Shown here: positions 48,811-58,937 of the stretch, in pieces
How positions within the stretch are numbered: position 1 is the stretch's first letter
Layout of the letters: each line of letters opens with the position of its first letter
NCBI RefSeq assembly: GCF_003987475.1
Contig: NZ_PIQH01000001.1
Coordinates: 1 to 64,000 of the forward strand
DNA from: Idiomarina tyrosinivorans
GTDB lineage: Bacteria > Pseudomonadota > Gammaproteobacteria > Enterobacterales > Alteromonadaceae
Length of the DNA: 64,000 nucleotides
Reading direction: 5' to 3'
Translations under genes and position numbers: made by a program
Notes under the pieces: generated by a model
What the model was told of the DNA's origin: nothing
What the model saw: the letters and a program-made list of their open reading frames with translations, nothing else
Database searches by the model: none

Positions 48811-49034
48811 AGTGTAATTTCCCTGTGATTAGCAATCACCAAAATGGCGAAAAACGTGAGTAAAACAGGTGAGTGCGACATCTTACGTCGCAGCGAGTCA
48901 TTATGTTGATAAGAGAGCCTCGTTGGGGGATTTCTGTGGTAGGCTTCTATGCGCATCCACAAGTCGTTATTGCGCTGATAAAATAAAAGTAGCCGTTAAT
49001 AACCGCAAAAAATCAATAAAGCAGGGATAAAATA

Positions 49035-50600
49035 ATGACCAGTAGCCAACAACGTGCCGCGCTGCAACGCCAAATTTGGGCCATCGCCAATGATGTTCGT
49101 GGTTCAGTAGACGGGTGGGATTTCAAACAGTACGTGCTCGGTACGCTATTTTACCGATTCATTAGCGAAAACTTCGCTGGTTACATTGAAAACGGTGACG
49201 AGAACATCAATTACGCGGTGCTTGATGACTCAATTATCACCGACGAAATAAAAGACGATGCCATTAAAACCAAAGGCTACTTTATTTACCCCAGCCAGTT
49301 GTTTGTGAACGTCGCAAAAACTGCCAATACCAATGAAAGCCTGAACACTGACCTTGCGCGTATCTTCGGTGAAATTGAAAACTCAGCTAACGGGTACGCT
49401 TCTGAACAAGACATTAAAGGCTTGTTTGCTGACTTCGACACCACCAGTAATCGCTTAGGTAACACCGTTAAAGACAAAAACACCCGTTTAGCGGCTGTAT
49501 TAAAAGGCGTCGCGGGCTTGGACTTTTTTGGAAACCAAGTGGGCAACTTTGAAGACAATCAAATTGATTTGTTCGGTGATGCTTATGAGTTCCTGATTTC
49601 AAACTATGCCGCTAACGCGGGTAAATCAGGCGGTGAGTTCTTTACCCCGCAGCATGTATCCAAGCTGATTGCGTTGCTGGCCATTCATGGGCAAGACCGA
49701 ATTAATAAAATCTACGACCCCGCAGCGGGATCGGGCTCGTTGCTGATGCAAGCCAGAAAGCACATTGATGTGCACCGTATTGAGGAGGGGTATTTCGGCC
49801 AAGAAATTAACCACACCACCTACAACCTTGCTCGTATGAACATGTTCCTACATAACATTAACTACGACAAGTTTGATATTCAGCTTGGTAACACGTTAAC
49901 CGACCCACGCTTTGCTGATGAAAAGCCGTTTGACGCCATTGTGTCTAATCCGCCGTACTCGGTAAAATGGATTGGTAGTGACGACCCGACACTGATTAAC
50001 GACGAGCGTTTTGCCCCAGCGGGTGTACTAGCCCCCAAATCAAAAGCTGACTTTGCCTTTGTGTTGCACGCACTCAGTTACCTTTCAAGTAAAGGCCGTG
50101 CAGCGATTGTTTGTTTCCCTGGTATTTTCTATCGCGGCGGTGCTGAGCAGAAAATTCGTAAGTACCTCGTGGATAACAACTACGTTGAAACCGTAATTTC
50201 GTTAGCGCCAAACTTGTTCTTTGGTACCACGATTGCCGTCAACATTTTGGTGCTCTCCAAGCATAAGCAAGACACCACAACGCAGTTTATTGACGCGAGT
50301 AACTTGTTCAAGAAGGAAACCAATAACAACGTACTGAGCGATGAGCACATCGAGCAAATTATGAAAGTTTTCGAGAGCAAGGAGGATGTTGAGCACTTTG
50401 CTAAGTCGGTACCATTCGAGAAGGTAGCAGAAAGTGACTATAACCTCTCGGTCAGTAGCTATGTTGAAGCTAAAGACAATCGCGAAGTTATCGACATTAC
50501 CGAACTCAACGCCGAGCTGAAAACCACCGTTGCCAAGATTGACCAGTTGCGTGCAGATATCGATGCTATTGTGGCAGAGATTGAAGGGACTCAGGCATGA
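49035..50600 (+). CDS. hsdM: Type I restriction-modification system methylation subunit HsdM
   Basis: 521 residues. N6-adenine methyltransferase with the SAM-binding [12 protein letters not shown] (motif I) and the catalytic NPPY at N305 (motif IV). The N-terminal half is the HsdM_N helical domain. It methylates DNA with HsdS and forms the core of the type I complex. Its stop overlaps the hsdS ATG by 4 bases. About 50% GC and similar codon use to flanks; the operon nature with hsdS, rhuM-like and hsdR is clear. Confidence 0.96.
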   Translation: MTSSQQRAALQRQIWAIANDVRGSVDGWDFKQYVLGTLFYRFISENFAGYIENGDENINYAVLDDSIITDEIKDDAIKTKGYFIYPSQLFVNVAKTANTNESLNTDLARIFGEIENSANGYASEQDIKGLFADFDTTSNRLGNTVKDKNTRLAAVLKGVAGLDFFGNQVGNFEDNQIDLFGDAYEFLISNYAANAGKSGGEFFTPQHVSKLIALLAIHGQDRINKIYDPAAGSGSLLMQARKHIDVHRIEEGYFGQEINHTTYNLARMNMFLHNINYDKFDIQLGNTLTDPRFADEKPFDAIVSNPPYSVKWIGSDDPTLINDERFAPAGVLAPKSKADFAFVLHALSYLSSKGRAAIVCFPGIFYRGGAEQKIRKYLVDNNYVETVISLAPNLFFGTTIAVNILVLSKHKQDTTTQFIDASNLFKKETNNNVLSDEHIEQIMKVFESKEDVEHFAKSVPFEKVAESDYNLSVSSYVEAKDNREVIDITELNAELKTTVAKIDQLRADIDAIVAEIEGTQA

Positions 50601-51772
50601 AAGCAATAAGCTATCTGGAGAAGCTACTTGGTGATATTGACATCGCTTGGAAGACACTAGGTGATATTCAGTTTTTTGAAATAGCCAATAGTGGGAGGAA
50701 ACCGGTCAAAGCGTCTCTACGCGCGCCTGGTTCGATCCCTTACTATGGCGCTAACAACATTCAAGACTATGTTGAGGGTCATACTCATGACGGTGAATTC
50801 GTCTTGATTGCCGAAGATGGCTCAGCAAGTCTTGAAAACTATTCGGTTCAGCATGTTACTGGAAAGTTTTGGGCTAACAATCACGTCCATGTTGTCCGAG
50901 GTAAATCAGGGGTGAATACACGTTTTTTATATCACTTTCTTTGTACTGTTAACTTCATCCCGTTTTTATCTGGTGGAGGACGAGCTAAGCTGACCAAAGG
51001 AAAATTGGTCGATATAACAATCCCAATCCCATGCCCTGAAAACCCAGAAAAATCGCTACAAATCCAAGCGAAAATCGTCCGCATTTTGGACGCATTTACC
51101 TCCCTTACCGCCGAGCTTACCGCCGAGCTTACCGCACGCAAAAAACAATACAACTACTACCGCGATAAATTGCTCAGCTTTGAAGACAGCGAGGTTGAGT
51201 GGAAGCCTTTGGGAGAGATATCAAGGTTTATAAATGGTAGAGCATACAAAAGAACTGAATTATTGGAGTCGGGCCCTTACCCTGTACTAAGAGTCGGGAA
51301 TTTTTTCACAAATGCGAATTGGTATTACTCAGACTTAGAACTGGATGACGACAAGTACTGTGATAATGGCGATCTTTTGTATGCATGGTCTGCCTCATTT
51401 GGTCCCAGAATCTGGGACGGCGGAAAAGTCATATATCATTACCACATTTGGAAAGTCGAGCCGAATCTTGATGTGATTTCAAAGAAGTATCTGTTTTATT
51501 TACTGGAGTGGGATACGGAAGCATTAAAGTCGGCATCTGGAACAGGGTCAACGATGATGCATGTAGGAAAAGGGGCTATTGAAAAAAGATTAGTACCAGT
51601 TCCGTCAATTCCGCAACAAGAGCGTATCGTAACGATACTCGACAAATTCGACGCCCTAACCAACTCTATCACCGAGGGTCTCCCTCGCGAGATTGAGCTG
51701 CGTCAAAAGCAGTACGAGTACTATCGTGACTTATTGTTAAGCTTTCCGAAACCAGATGAGCAGGCAGCTTGA
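50597..51772 (+). CDS. hsdS: Type I restriction-modification specificity subunit HsdS
   Basis: 391 residues with two target-recognition domains (about 18-160 and 205-360) and two helical conserved regions. The central region has the tandem TAEL-TAEL repeat followed by [17 protein letters not shown], and the C-terminal copy reads [16 protein letters not shown]. This is the arrangement described for EcoR124I (IC family), where the repeat number sets the spacer length of the recognition site. It is followed at once by a small ORF and the rhuM-like gene. Confidence 0.93.
   Translation: MKAISYLEKLLGDIDIAWKTLGDIQFFEIANSGRKPVKASLRAPGSIPYYGANNIQDYVEGHTHDGEFVLIAEDGSASLENYSVQHVTGKFWANNHVHVVRGKSGVNTRFLYHFLCTVNFIPFLSGGGRAKLTKGKLVDITIPIPCPENPEKSLQIQAKIVRILDAFTSLTAELTAELTARKKQYNYYRDKLLSFEDSEVEWKPLGEISRFINGRAYKRTELLESGPYPVLRVGNFFTNANWYYSDLELDDDKYCDNGDLLYAWSASFGPRIWDGGKVIYHYHIWKVEPNLDVISKKYLFYLLEWDTEALKSASGTGSTMMHVGKGAIEKRLVPVPSIPQQERIVTILDKFDALTNSITEGLPREIELRQKQYEYYRDLLLSFPKPDEQAA
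51107..51130 (+). repeat. Two 12-base tandem repeats in hsdS
   Basis: ACCGCCGAGCTT is repeated exactly twice in a row (51107-51118 and 51119-51130), followed by a partial third copy ACCGC. It encodes TAEL-TAEL. In the EcoR124 family, slipping between two and three copies changes the recognition spacer by one base, so this is a contingency-like site. Confidence 0.9.
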
Positions 51773-51773
51773 T

Positions 51774-51947
51774 ATGTCGATGACGCTCGGAAATATTAAT
51801 CTTTTGAGTGTTGCTTTCCGAGCAACTGAGACCCTTGCTCGCAAAGAAAGTGCGCGGCCAACCGTAACTGATAAGGATTTCTTAGCAGTTCAAATCGTTA
51901 ACCTATTTAATGACATTCAAGGAAAAGGAGTTTCCGATGACCAATAG
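51774..51947 (+). CDS. Small ORF between hsdS and the RhuM/Fic gene
   Basis: 57 residues (MSMTLGNINLLSVAFRATE...) in an open frame that starts 1 base after the hsdS stop and overlaps the next gene by 11 bases. I do not recognise a family. Its position suggests translational coupling, and a role as a partner or antitoxin to the Fic protein is possible but is speculation. A purely incidental ORF cannot be excluded. Confidence 0.45.
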   Translation: MSMTLGNINLLSVAFRATETLARKESARPTVTDKDFLAVQIVNLFNDIQGKGVSDDQ

Positions 51948-52926
51948 TATTGAAATTTACCAAGCCGATGACGGTAAACTAGAACTTAACGTTACCCTTG
52001 AGAACGAAACGGTTTGGCTCACCCAACTACAAATGGTAGAGCTATTTGGGCGTGACCAGTCAGTGTTATCTCGACATATTCGCAATGTATTTAAGGACGG
52101 AGAACTGTCTGAAAAAAGCAATATGCAAAAAATGCATATTGCTGGCTCCGACAAGCCGGTAGCTTTTTACTCCCTAGATGTGATCATTTCCGTAGGTTAT
52201 CGGGTTAAGTCCCAGCGTGGCGTACAGTTCCGTCAATGGGCCAACAGTATCCTGAAACAGCATCTCATTGAAGGCTACACGATTAACCAACGCCGGTTGC
52301 AAGAGCGTGGTGTTGAGTTTGAGCAAGCGATTGCTTTGCTATCTCGCACACTAGCGAACCGACAACTGGTAAGTGATGAGGGCGAGGCTGTACTTGCTGT
52401 CATTAATGACTATGCACGCAGTTGGAGCTTGTTGCAGGGCTATGACGAGCAAAGCCTGAGCTCACTTACCAACAAGCAAACAGACATGCAGGCGTTGGAT
52501 CTTGATCAGGTGCTAGCCGCGATCGCCGAACTCAAAAGAACGCTCATCAACAAAGGTGAAGCCACCGAGTTATTTGGTCAGCTGCGCGGCGATGGCTTAG
52601 CCTCCGCATTAGCGACCATTGAGCAAGGTTTCGCCGACGAACTGTTTTACCCGAATGTTGCAAGCCGTGCTGCACACCTGCTCTACTTTGTCATTAAGAA
52701 CCACCCGCTTGCGGATGGTAATAAACGCACCGGGTCATTTTTGTTTTTATGGTATTTGCGAGTGAACCAGCACTTATTGGCAAAGCCTGTCGAACACCTG
52801 ATTAACGACAATACGCTGGTTGCGTTGGCATTATTAGTTGCTGAAAGCTTGCCCGACCAGAAAGAACTAATGATTCGTTTAGTTGAGCACTTTATTATGT
52901 TGAAAACAGATGATAAAAGCGACTAG
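51937..52926 (+). CDS. rhuM: RhuM-like protein with C-terminal Fic/Doc domain
   Basis: 329 residues if started at ATG 51937 (MTNSIEIYQ), behind AAGGAG. The N-terminal region (about 1-130, LNVTLENETVWLTQLQMVELFGRDQS) is RhuM-like. The C-terminal region (about 195-325) is a Fic/Doc domain with the motif HPLADGNKR at 256-264, which deviates from HPFxDGNKR by Leu. Fic enzymes modify proteins with AMP or phosphate. It lies inside the hsd operon, between hsdS and hsdR, an arrangement known for type I systems. Confidence 0.9.
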   Translation: MTNSIEIYQADDGKLELNVTLENETVWLTQLQMVELFGRDQSVLSRHIRNVFKDGELSEKSNMQKMHIAGSDKPVAFYSLDVIISVGYRVKSQRGVQFRQWANSILKQHLIEGYTINQRRLQERGVEFEQAIALLSRTLANRQLVSDEGEAVLAVINDYARSWSLLQGYDEQSLSSLTNKQTDMQALDLDQVLAAIAELKRTLINKGEATELFGQLRGDGLASALATIEQGFADELFYPNVASRAAHLLYFVIKNHPLADGNKRTGSFLFLWYLRVNQHLLAKPVEHLINDNTLVALALLVAESLPDQKELMIRLVEHFIMLKTDDKSD

Positions 52927-52974
52927 TTCCATTTTGGAACACGTCGGCTGAAAGTGGTTAGTTCCATTTTGGAA
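52924..52974. repeat. Tandem palindromic operator-like repeats between rhuM and hsdR
   Basis: TAGTTCCATTTTGGAA occurs exactly twice (52924-52939 and 52959-52974), 35 bases from start to start. Each copy holds the inverted repeat TTCCA-TTT-TGGAA. The first copy begins in the rhuM stop codon region. They lie in the 104-base gap before hsdR, so they may be binding sites that control a separate hsdR promoter. Confidence 0.65.
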
Positions 52975-53030
52975 ATAACCACCCAACCGCACGTAAATAA
53001 AGCGCTATTGCAGAACAAGGACACAAAGGA

Positions 53031-56000
53031 ATGACCACCTATAAACCCATAGCCGAGTCAAACAACTTTATCGTTTTGGATAAGTATACCAAGCACTATG
53101 AAGTTGCTGAAAGCTACCAGAGCGAGAGTGATTTAGAGCGCGAGCTGATTCAAGACTTAGTGAATCAGGGCTATGAGTATGTGCCTGGCCTAAATAACCC
53201 GGTAGCGATGCTTGCCAACGTACGTGTGCAGTTACAAGCCTTGAATAACGTTGAGTTCTCAGATGGCGAATGGGCGCGATTTGTTGAAACCTACCTCGAC
53301 AAACCCAGCGACAGCATCACCGATAAAACTCGCAAAATTCATGACGACTACATTGAAGACTTCGTTTTTGACGATGGCCGTATTCAAAACATTTACCTGC
53401 TTGATAAGAAAACTATTGCTCGCAACAAAGTACAGGTGATTCAACAATTCGAGCAAACCGGATCGCACGCGAATCGTTACGACGTGACGATTTTGGTGAA
53501 TGGCCTGCCGCTGGTACAAATTGAACTCAAAAAACGCGGTGTGGCCATTCGTGAGGTTTTTAATCAGGTGCACCGGTATAGCAAAGAAAGCTTTAACGCC
53601 GAGAGCTCGTTGTTTAAGTATTTGCAGTTGTTTGTGATTTCAAATGGTACCGACACGCGCTACTTTGCCAACACCGTGCAGCGCAATAAAAACACCTTTG
53701 ACTTCACCATGCATTGGGCGAAGTCAGATAACGGCCTGATTAAAGATCTCAAGGACTTTACCGCGACCTTCTTTCAAAAAGAGACGCTATTGAAAGTGCT
53801 GCTGCGCTATTCCGTGTTTGATGTGAGTGACACCTTGCTGGTGATGCGACCTTACCAAATTGCGGCTACAGAGCGCATATTGTGGAAGATTAAAAGTGCC
53901 TTTCAAGCCAAGCAGTGGAGTTCGACCGAGGCGGGTGGCTACATCTGGCACACCACAGGCTCGGGTAAAACCTTAACCAGCTTCAAAGCAGCGCGTTTAG
54001 CCACCGAGCTTGAATTCGTTGATAAGGTATTCTTTGTGGTCGACCGTAAAGATCTCGACTATCAAACCATGAAGGAATATCAGCGCTTTTCACCCGACAG
54101 CGTGAACGGCTCCGATAGCACCGCTGGCTTGAAACGTAATTTAGCGCTCGATGACAACAAGATTATCGTCACCACGATTCAGAAATTGAATAACCTGATG
54201 AAGACCGAGCGCGATTTGCCGGTGTATCGTCAGCAAGTAGTGTTTATTTTTGATGAGTGTCACCGCAGCCAATTCGGTGAAGCGCAGAAGAACCTACAAA
54301 AGAAATTTAAGCGTTACTATCAGTTTGGTTTTACCGGTACGCCGATATTCCCACAGAACGCGCTGGGTGCCGAAACCACCGCTAGCGTATTTGGTCGTGA
54401 GTTGCATTCGTATGTCATCACCGATGCCATTCGCGATGAAAAAGTGCTGAAGTTTAAGGTGGACTATAACGATGTTCGTCCGCAGTTTCGTGGCATTGAA
54501 ACGGAGCAAGACGAACGCACGCTCAGTGCGGCTGAAAATAAGCAGGCGCTCTTGCACCCCGAGCGCATACGCGAAATCACGCAGTATATTCTGACTCATT
54601 TCCGGCAGAAAACGCACCGTTTGAAAGCCGGCGGAAAGGGATTTAACGCCATGTTTGCGGTAAGTAGCGTTGACGCGGCAAAAGCCTATTACGAAGCGTT
54701 TAAACAACTGCAGCAAGGTGCCGAACGGCCACTGCGCGTGGCAACGATTTTTTCGTTTGCAGCGAATGAAGAGCAAGATTCGATTGGCGAGATACCCGAC
54801 GAAAGCTTTGAAGTATCCGCCATGAAAAGCAGCGGCAAAGAGTTTTTAAACACCGCCATTGCTGATTATAACGCAATGTTTCAGTCCAACTATGGGGTGG
54901 ACAGCAACGGCTTTCAAAACTATTACCGCGACCTTGCCAAGCGCGTGAAAAGCCAGGAAATTGATTTATTGATTGTCGTGGGTATGTTCCTGACCGGCTT
55001 TGATGCACCGACAATGAACACGCTATTTGTAGATAAGAACCTGCGTTACCACGGCCTTATTCAGGCCTATTCGCGCACCAACCGCATTTATGATGCCACC
55101 AAAACCTTTGGCAACATTGTGACTTTCCGTGATTTAGAAAAGGCAACCATTGATGCCATCACCTTGTTTGGCGACAGGAATACCAAGAACGTAGTGCTCG
55201 AAAAGAGCTACAAAGAGTACATGGAAGGCTTTACCGATTTGGTCACCGGGCAAGCGCGGCGTGGATTTATGGAGGTCGTGTCTGAGCTTGAACAGCGTTT
55301 TCCGAATCCTGACGAAATTGAGCGCGAAAAAGACAAAAAGGATTTCGCTAAGCTGTTCGGTGAATACCTGCGCGTTGAAAACATCCTACAAAATTACGAT
55401 GAGTTCGCTAGTTTAAAAGCCTTGCAGAAAATCGACACCAGCGACCCCGATGCCGTTGAAGCATTCAAGGTTGAACATCATTTGAACGACGATGATATTG
55501 CCGTGATGCAAACCATACGTTTACCAGCTGAGCGAAAAATACAGGACTATCGCTCAAGCTATAACGATATTCGCGACTGGATTCGTCGTGACCGCGCAGC
55601 GGAAAACCAAGCGCAATCAACCATTGACTGGGACGACGTTGAGTTTGAAATTGACCTGCTGAAATCACAGGAAATCAACCTCGATTACATTCTTGAGCTG
55701 ATATTTGAACAGAACAAGAAGAACAAAAACAAAGGCGACTTGATTGAAGAAGTACGCCGCATGATTCGCGCCAGCCTCGGCAACCGCGCCAAAGAAAGCC
55801 TTGTTGTTGATTTCATTAATCAAACAGACCTCGACGAAATGCCAGATAAAGCAGGCATTATCGATGAATTCTTCAAATTCGCTCAAGCCGAACAGCAGCG
55901 CGAAGCCGAAGAACTGATTCGCTCCGAGAACTTAAATGAAGAAGCGGCCAAGCGTTACATCGCCGCCTCACTACGCCGTGAATACGCGAGCGAAAACGGC

Positions 56001-56129
56001 ACCGAATTGAACTCAACACTGCCGAAATTAAGCCCATTGAACCCGGAATACCGCACCAAGAAACAGACCGTATTCCAGAAAATCTCGGCATTTGTTGAGA
56101 AGTTTAAAGGAGTTGGTGGGCAGCTTTAG
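53031..56129 (+). CDS. hsdR: Type I restriction enzyme subunit HsdR
   Basis: 1032 residues. The N-terminal PD-(D/E)XK nuclease region (about 145-175, [19 protein letters not shown]) is followed by superfamily 2 translocase motifs: Walker [12 protein letters not shown] near 308-318, the DECHR box, and the RxxR motif region (SRTNRIYD). The C-terminal helical part is typical of EcoR124-type HsdR. It moves DNA and cuts unmethylated DNA far from the site. It ends before a strong terminator. Confidence 0.95.
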   Translation: MTTYKPIAESNNFIVLDKYTKHYEVAESYQSESDLERELIQDLVNQGYEYVPGLNNPVAMLANVRVQLQALNNVEFSDGEWARFVETYLDKPSDSITDKTRKIHDDYIEDFVFDDGRIQNIYLLDKKTIARNKVQVIQQFEQTGSHANRYDVTILVNGLPLVQIELKKRGVAIREVFNQVHRYSKESFNAESSLFKYLQLFVISNGTDTRYFANTVQRNKNTFDFTMHWAKSDNGLIKDLKDFTATFFQKETLLKVLLRYSVFDVSDTLLVMRPYQIAATERILWKIKSAFQAKQWSSTEAGGYIWHTTGSGKTLTSFKAARLATELEFVDKVFFVVDRKDLDYQTMKEYQRFSPDSVNGSDSTAGLKRNLALDDNKIIVTTIQKLNNLMKTERDLPVYRQQVVFIFDECHRSQFGEAQKNLQKKFKRYYQFGFTGTPIFPQNALGAETTASVFGRELHSYVITDAIRDEKVLKFKVDYNDVRPQFRGIETEQDERTLSAAENKQALLHPERIREITQYILTHFRQKTHRLKAGGKGFNAMFAVSSVDAAKAYYEAFKQLQQGAERPLRVATIFSFAANEEQDSIGEIPDESFEVSAMKSSGKEFLNTAIADYNAMFQSNYGVDSNGFQNYYRDLAKRVKSQEIDLLIVVGMFLTGFDAPTMNTLFVDKNLRYHGLIQAYSRTNRIYDATKTFGNIVTFRDLEKATIDAITLFGDRNTKNVVLEKSYKEYMEGFTDLVTGQARRGFMEVVSELEQRFPNPDEIEREKDKKDFAKLFGEYLRVENILQNYDEFASLKALQKIDTSDPDAVEAFKVEHHLNDDDIAVMQTIRLPAERKIQDYRSSYNDIRDWIRRDRAAENQAQSTIDWDDVEFEIDLLKSQEINLDYILELIFEQNKKNKNKGDLIEEVRRMIRASLGNRAKESLVVDFINQTDLDEMPDKAGIIDEFFKFAQAEQQREAEELIRSENLNEEAAKRYIAASLRREYASENGTELNSTLPKLSPLNPEYRTKKQTVFQKISAFVEKFKGVGGQL

Positions 56130-56174
56130 CGATGCAACCACTTAGCAGACTTATTCCCAGTGAGTTTACCGCGG

Positions 56175-56212
56175 AAAAAAAAGGGTTTAGGCATTTGCCT
56201 AAACCCTTTTTT
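56175..56212 (+). terminator. Terminator after hsdR
   Basis: A 15-base stem (56178-56192 with 56197-56211), including GGGTTTAGGC/GCCTAAACCC, with A and T runs on both sides. It ends the hsd operon. Confidence 0.9.
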
Positions 56213-56364
56213 AATCCTGAATTCAGATAATAACCGCAACACTCATGTAATAGAATCGCAAACAATACTTTTCCGAATCGCTTCGCAGCGAGGTGTAATC
56301 CCCCCGAAAAATCGGAGCAGTTATAAGTAGAAAATTCCGTTAAACTAAAACGAAGGAGTTTTCT

Positions 56365-56631
56365 ATGCGCAAATCACGATACACAGACAGTCAGATCTTA
56401 GCGATTCTGAAGCAGAACGAGAGCGGTGTACCCGTTCCAGAACTTTGCCGTGAACACGGTATGAGCTCAGCTCAATTTTATAAATGGCGTGCCAAGTTTG
56501 GCGGCATGGACGCATCCATGATGAAACGTCTCAAAGAGCTTGAGGACGAAAACAAACGCCTCAAGAAAATGTATGCCGAAGAGCGACTCAAAGCTGAGAT
56601 CCGCAAGGAAGCCCTTGAGGGAAAGCTGTAA
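56365..56631 (+). CDS. IS3-family transposase OrfA
   Basis: 88 residues with an HTH ([40 protein letters not shown] as pieces) and a leucine-zipper-like coiled coil. It binds the IS ends and supplies the N-terminal part of the frameshifted OrfAB transposase. At its end, G-GGA-AAG at 56619-56625 is a slippery heptamer, where a -1 shift joins orfB. Confidence 0.93.
   Translation: MRKSRYTDSQILAILKQNESGVPVPELCREHGMSSAQFYKWRAKFGGMDASMMKRLKELEDENKRLKKMYAEERLKAEIRKEALEGKL
56619..56625 (+). promoter_or_regulatory. Programmed -1 frameshift heptamer
   Basis: GGGAAAG is read as G-GGA-AAG in the OrfA frame and as GGG-AAA in the OrfB frame. The orfB frame is open from 56619 through its formal ATG at 56652, so a slip here gives one fused transposase. 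The frameshift is inferred from the X-XXY-YYZ pattern and known IS3 biology. Confidence 0.75.
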
Positions 56632-56651
56632 AGCCATCTCAGCGCAAGGAG

Positions 56652-57452
56652 ATGGCGCGAGCTGCCATTCAACGCCATGGTATTAGCGTTCGTTTTGCCT
56701 GTGTTTGCATGGGCATTAGCACGAGCTGTTACCACTATCAAAGCAAACTCAGCGATGAAAATGCTGTAATTGCTGATTGGTTGCTGCGCTTAACCACTGC
56801 GCAGAAGCGCTGGGGTTTTGGTTTGTGCTTCTTGCATTTGCGTAACGTGAAAGGATTCCCATGGAACCACAAGCGCGTATATCGCATTTATCGCGAGCTA
56901 GAGCTTAACTTACGAATTAAACCCAAGCGTCGCCTGCGACGCGACAAACCAGACGCTTTAAGTGTGCCAACCGCAATGAACCAAGTCTGGTCGATGGACT
57001 TTATGTCCGACAGTTTAGCTGATGGTCGTTCACTGCGAACATTTAACGTTATCGACGATTACAATCGCGAAGGGTTAACCATTGAAGTCGATCTGTCGCT
57101 GCCAAGTGCCCGAGTTATTCGTGCCTTGGAGCAAGTGATTGAATGGCGGGGAAAACCTGCGGCGATTCGCTGCGACAATGGCCCAGAATATTTATCAAGC
57201 GAGCTGATTAACTGGGCTGAGAAGCATCAAATCACCATGCTTTACATTCAACCAGGTAAGCCAACACAGAACGCGTATGTTGAACGATTTAATCGAACAG
57301 TGCGGCATGAATGGCTCGATTTACACCTGTTTGAAAGCGTAGAACATGCACAAGAACTTGCCACTCAGTGGCTTTGGCTTTATAACAACGAACGGCCTAA
57401 CACGGCCATCGGAGGCATTCCGCCCAAACAACTAACGCAAGCGGTTCATTAA
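56652..57452 (+). CDS. IS3-family transposase OrfB (DDE integrase core)
   Basis: 266 residues with the rve core: the catalytic Asp in VWSMDFMSD, the second in [11 protein letters not shown], and Glu in [16 protein letters not shown]. It ends [13 protein letters not shown]. Catalyses IS transposition when fused to OrfA. It appears intact. Confidence 0.94.
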   Translation: MARAAIQRHGISVRFACVCMGISTSCYHYQSKLSDENAVIADWLLRLTTAQKRWGFGLCFLHLRNVKGFPWNHKRVYRIYRELELNLRIKPKRRLRRDKPDALSVPTAMNQVWSMDFMSDSLADGRSLRTFNVIDDYNREGLTIEVDLSLPSARVIRALEQVIEWRGKPAAIRCDNGPEYLSSELINWAEKHQITMLYIQPGKPTQNAYVERFNRTVRHEWLDLHLFESVEHAQELATQWLWLYNNERPNTAIGGIPPKQLTQAVH

Positions 57453-57490
57453 TTCTACGAATAACTGCTGCTTAAAATGGGGGGATTACA

Positions 57491-57937
57491 TTTGCTTCCC
57501 AATTCATCGATGGCCTTCAAGAAGTCAACTATCAATTAATGATGAATTTTGGACAGAAACTTGCTGCAAACTTATTCATATTCGATCTATGGGTTCGTAA
57601 CGGCGATCGTACGTTGTCAATGAAGGGCGGCAACCCAAACGTATTCTATCAACCTGCCGAACAGCTCTTTTGGGCTTTAGATCATAACTTGGCATTTGAT
57701 GATAGCTTCGAATTCAACGACTTTACCAAAGATCACCTGGGTAGAGACGCTTGGATACAGCAGCGGGATTTATTATCGCGAAAACTTTATCAAGAGCGCG
57801 CGAGTAACTGTCTTCGACAACTTGATGAAATATTCTTACTCGTACCGGATGAGTGGGATCTAACAGATGACTTTATGGAGCAGATTCGGTTAACATTAGG
57901 TCTAATAAACGAAGACAACTTCTGGGAGCGGATATAA
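57491..57937 (+). pseudogene. HipA-like kinase, 5' part missing at the IS edge
   Basis: The frame is open from the first base after the IS (FASQFIDGLQEVNYQLMM...) to the stop, 148 codons, and has no start codon before 57536. It fits the C-terminal half of the HipA-like kinase family (HipA_2), with FIFDLWVRNGDRT and FWALDHNLAFD resembling catalytic-loop and DFD-like regions. About 100 or more N-terminal residues including the ATP-binding part are absent. It is followed by a DUF3037 gene whose ATG overlaps its stop (TAATG). Confidence 0.8.
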
Positions 57938-58740
57938 TGAATACGTTATGCATGTATGCCACTGTGCGTTTTATGCCGTTCGCTGAAACCCAAGAGTTCG
58001 CTAATGTTGGTGTGGTCGTTTGTGCACCCGATACCGGTAAAATTAAGTTTAAACTTGCACGTAAGCGTTTTGGTCGTGTTAATCAATTCTTTGAAGACCT
58101 CGATGGCAAGTTGTTCGGCAGCGCATTACAACTTTTAGAGGCTGAACTTAATCGCCTAAAAGAATTCGCTATAGACAAGCCAGGAAAAGCTACCGCTGCG
58201 TTATTTCAGGAACTGACCCGGCACCGAGAAGGCGTGATATCTTTTGGGGGGGTTAGCACTGCAGTAGTTAATAACATTGACGATAAGCTCATCGACTTGT
58301 ACGAGCATTATGTCGAGAGAAGCTTCCTCAGCGAAAAGTATCGCGAGAGCATAATCGAGCAGAACATTCGTCAACTGTTGAAACGTGAAAATGTAAGAGA
58401 CTTTAAGGCCCAAGTACTCGAAACAAAGCTCGGCGAGTTCAAGCTGCCATTCGTAAAGAAAAGTGCTACCAATACAAAAGTAATACGGCCTCTTGCTTTT
58501 GAGCGAAAAACGCCACTAGCAGCCTATGAACATGCAGCTCAGTGGATAGATAGACTCACTCGCTTACAACATGAGCAGATAGTGTTGCCTTACAACATGA
58601 TGCTGGCAGTAGAAAAGCCAACAGACAAAGGGTTTGAAGAGGCGTACCTTGAAGCCGTTAACATCGCTTCTCAGAGAGAAATAATTGTCGCTAACGCCAA
58701 TAACTCTCTAGAAATTTTGAAGTTTGCTAATAACACATAA
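57937..58740 (+). CDS. DUF3037 domain protein
   Basis: 267 residues starting MNTLCMYATVRFMPFAETQEFANVGVVVCAP as its landmarks (YATVRFMPFAETQEFANVG). This family often sits next to HipA-like kinases, and here it overlaps the truncated kinase by one base. It is complete, but its partner is broken. It may be an antitoxin or accessory protein; function is unproven. Confidence 0.85.
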   Translation: MNTLCMYATVRFMPFAETQEFANVGVVVCAPDTGKIKFKLARKRFGRVNQFFEDLDGKLFGSALQLLEAELNRLKEFAIDKPGKATAALFQELTRHREGVISFGGVSTAVVNNIDDKLIDLYEHYVERSFLSEKYRESIIEQNIRQLLKRENVRDFKAQVLETKLGEFKLPFVKKSATNTKVIRPLAFERKTPLAAYEHAAQWIDRLTRLQHEQIVLPYNMMLAVEKPTDKGFEEAYLEAVNIASQREIIVANANNSLEILKFANNT

Positions 58741-58801
58741 TTCAAAGCCCGGATCAAAAAATAGGGGCTACAAACCCCTATAGCTCCAGTTCAGCAAAGT
58801 C

Positions 58802-58903
58802 TCAGTCAACATCTTCCTGAGTAAAGCCAATATAACGCAGCGTCACAGCCTCAGAGCTATGACGCTGCATCTTCATTACCTTGGCAATATCAGAGAACTT
58901 AAC
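58802..58903 (-). pseudogene. Tyrosine recombinase (integrase) C-terminal remnant
   Basis: Only the last 33 codons remain, bounded by an in-frame stop upstream. The end reads HSSEAVTLRYIGFTQED, the typical C-terminus of phage-type tyrosine recombinases, with the catalytic Tyr in TLRYIG. It is on the same strand as the tRNA-Pro gene and begins 34 bases beyond its 3' end, so most of the integrase gene was lost by deletion. It marks an old site-specific integration. Confidence 0.8.
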
Positions 58904-58937
58904 TCATTGTTTTAAAAGGAGTATAAAGAAAGGAAAT

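Larger units (their letters stand above)
56294..57490 (+). mobile_element. Complete IS3-family insertion sequence
   Basis: About 1197 bases with inverted ends TGTAATCCCCCC, with similarity extending about 38 bases inwards (CAGTTAT and GTAGAA shared). Two overlapping-frame transposase ORFs lie inside, joined by a -1 frameshift signal. The type resembles the IS407/IS3-like group. I see no matching target-site duplication (left flank AGG, right flank TTT), so a deletion or recombination after insertion is likely. Confidence 0.93.

Noticed and set aside
54294-54776. Long antisense open frame inside hsdR
   Set aside because: It is a shadow of the hsdR coding frame; it has no ribosome-binding site or recognisable family.
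58762-58780. Hairpin TAGGGG/CCCCTA as a terminator of the DUF3037 gene
   Set aside because: The stem is only 6 bases and no T run follows, so support is weak.
49035-58937. Second copy of the tRNA-Pro 3' end as an island boundary
   Set aside because: I scanned by eye the gaps before hsdM, after hsdR and after DUF3037 and saw no repeat of the tRNA end; the other boundary is undefined.
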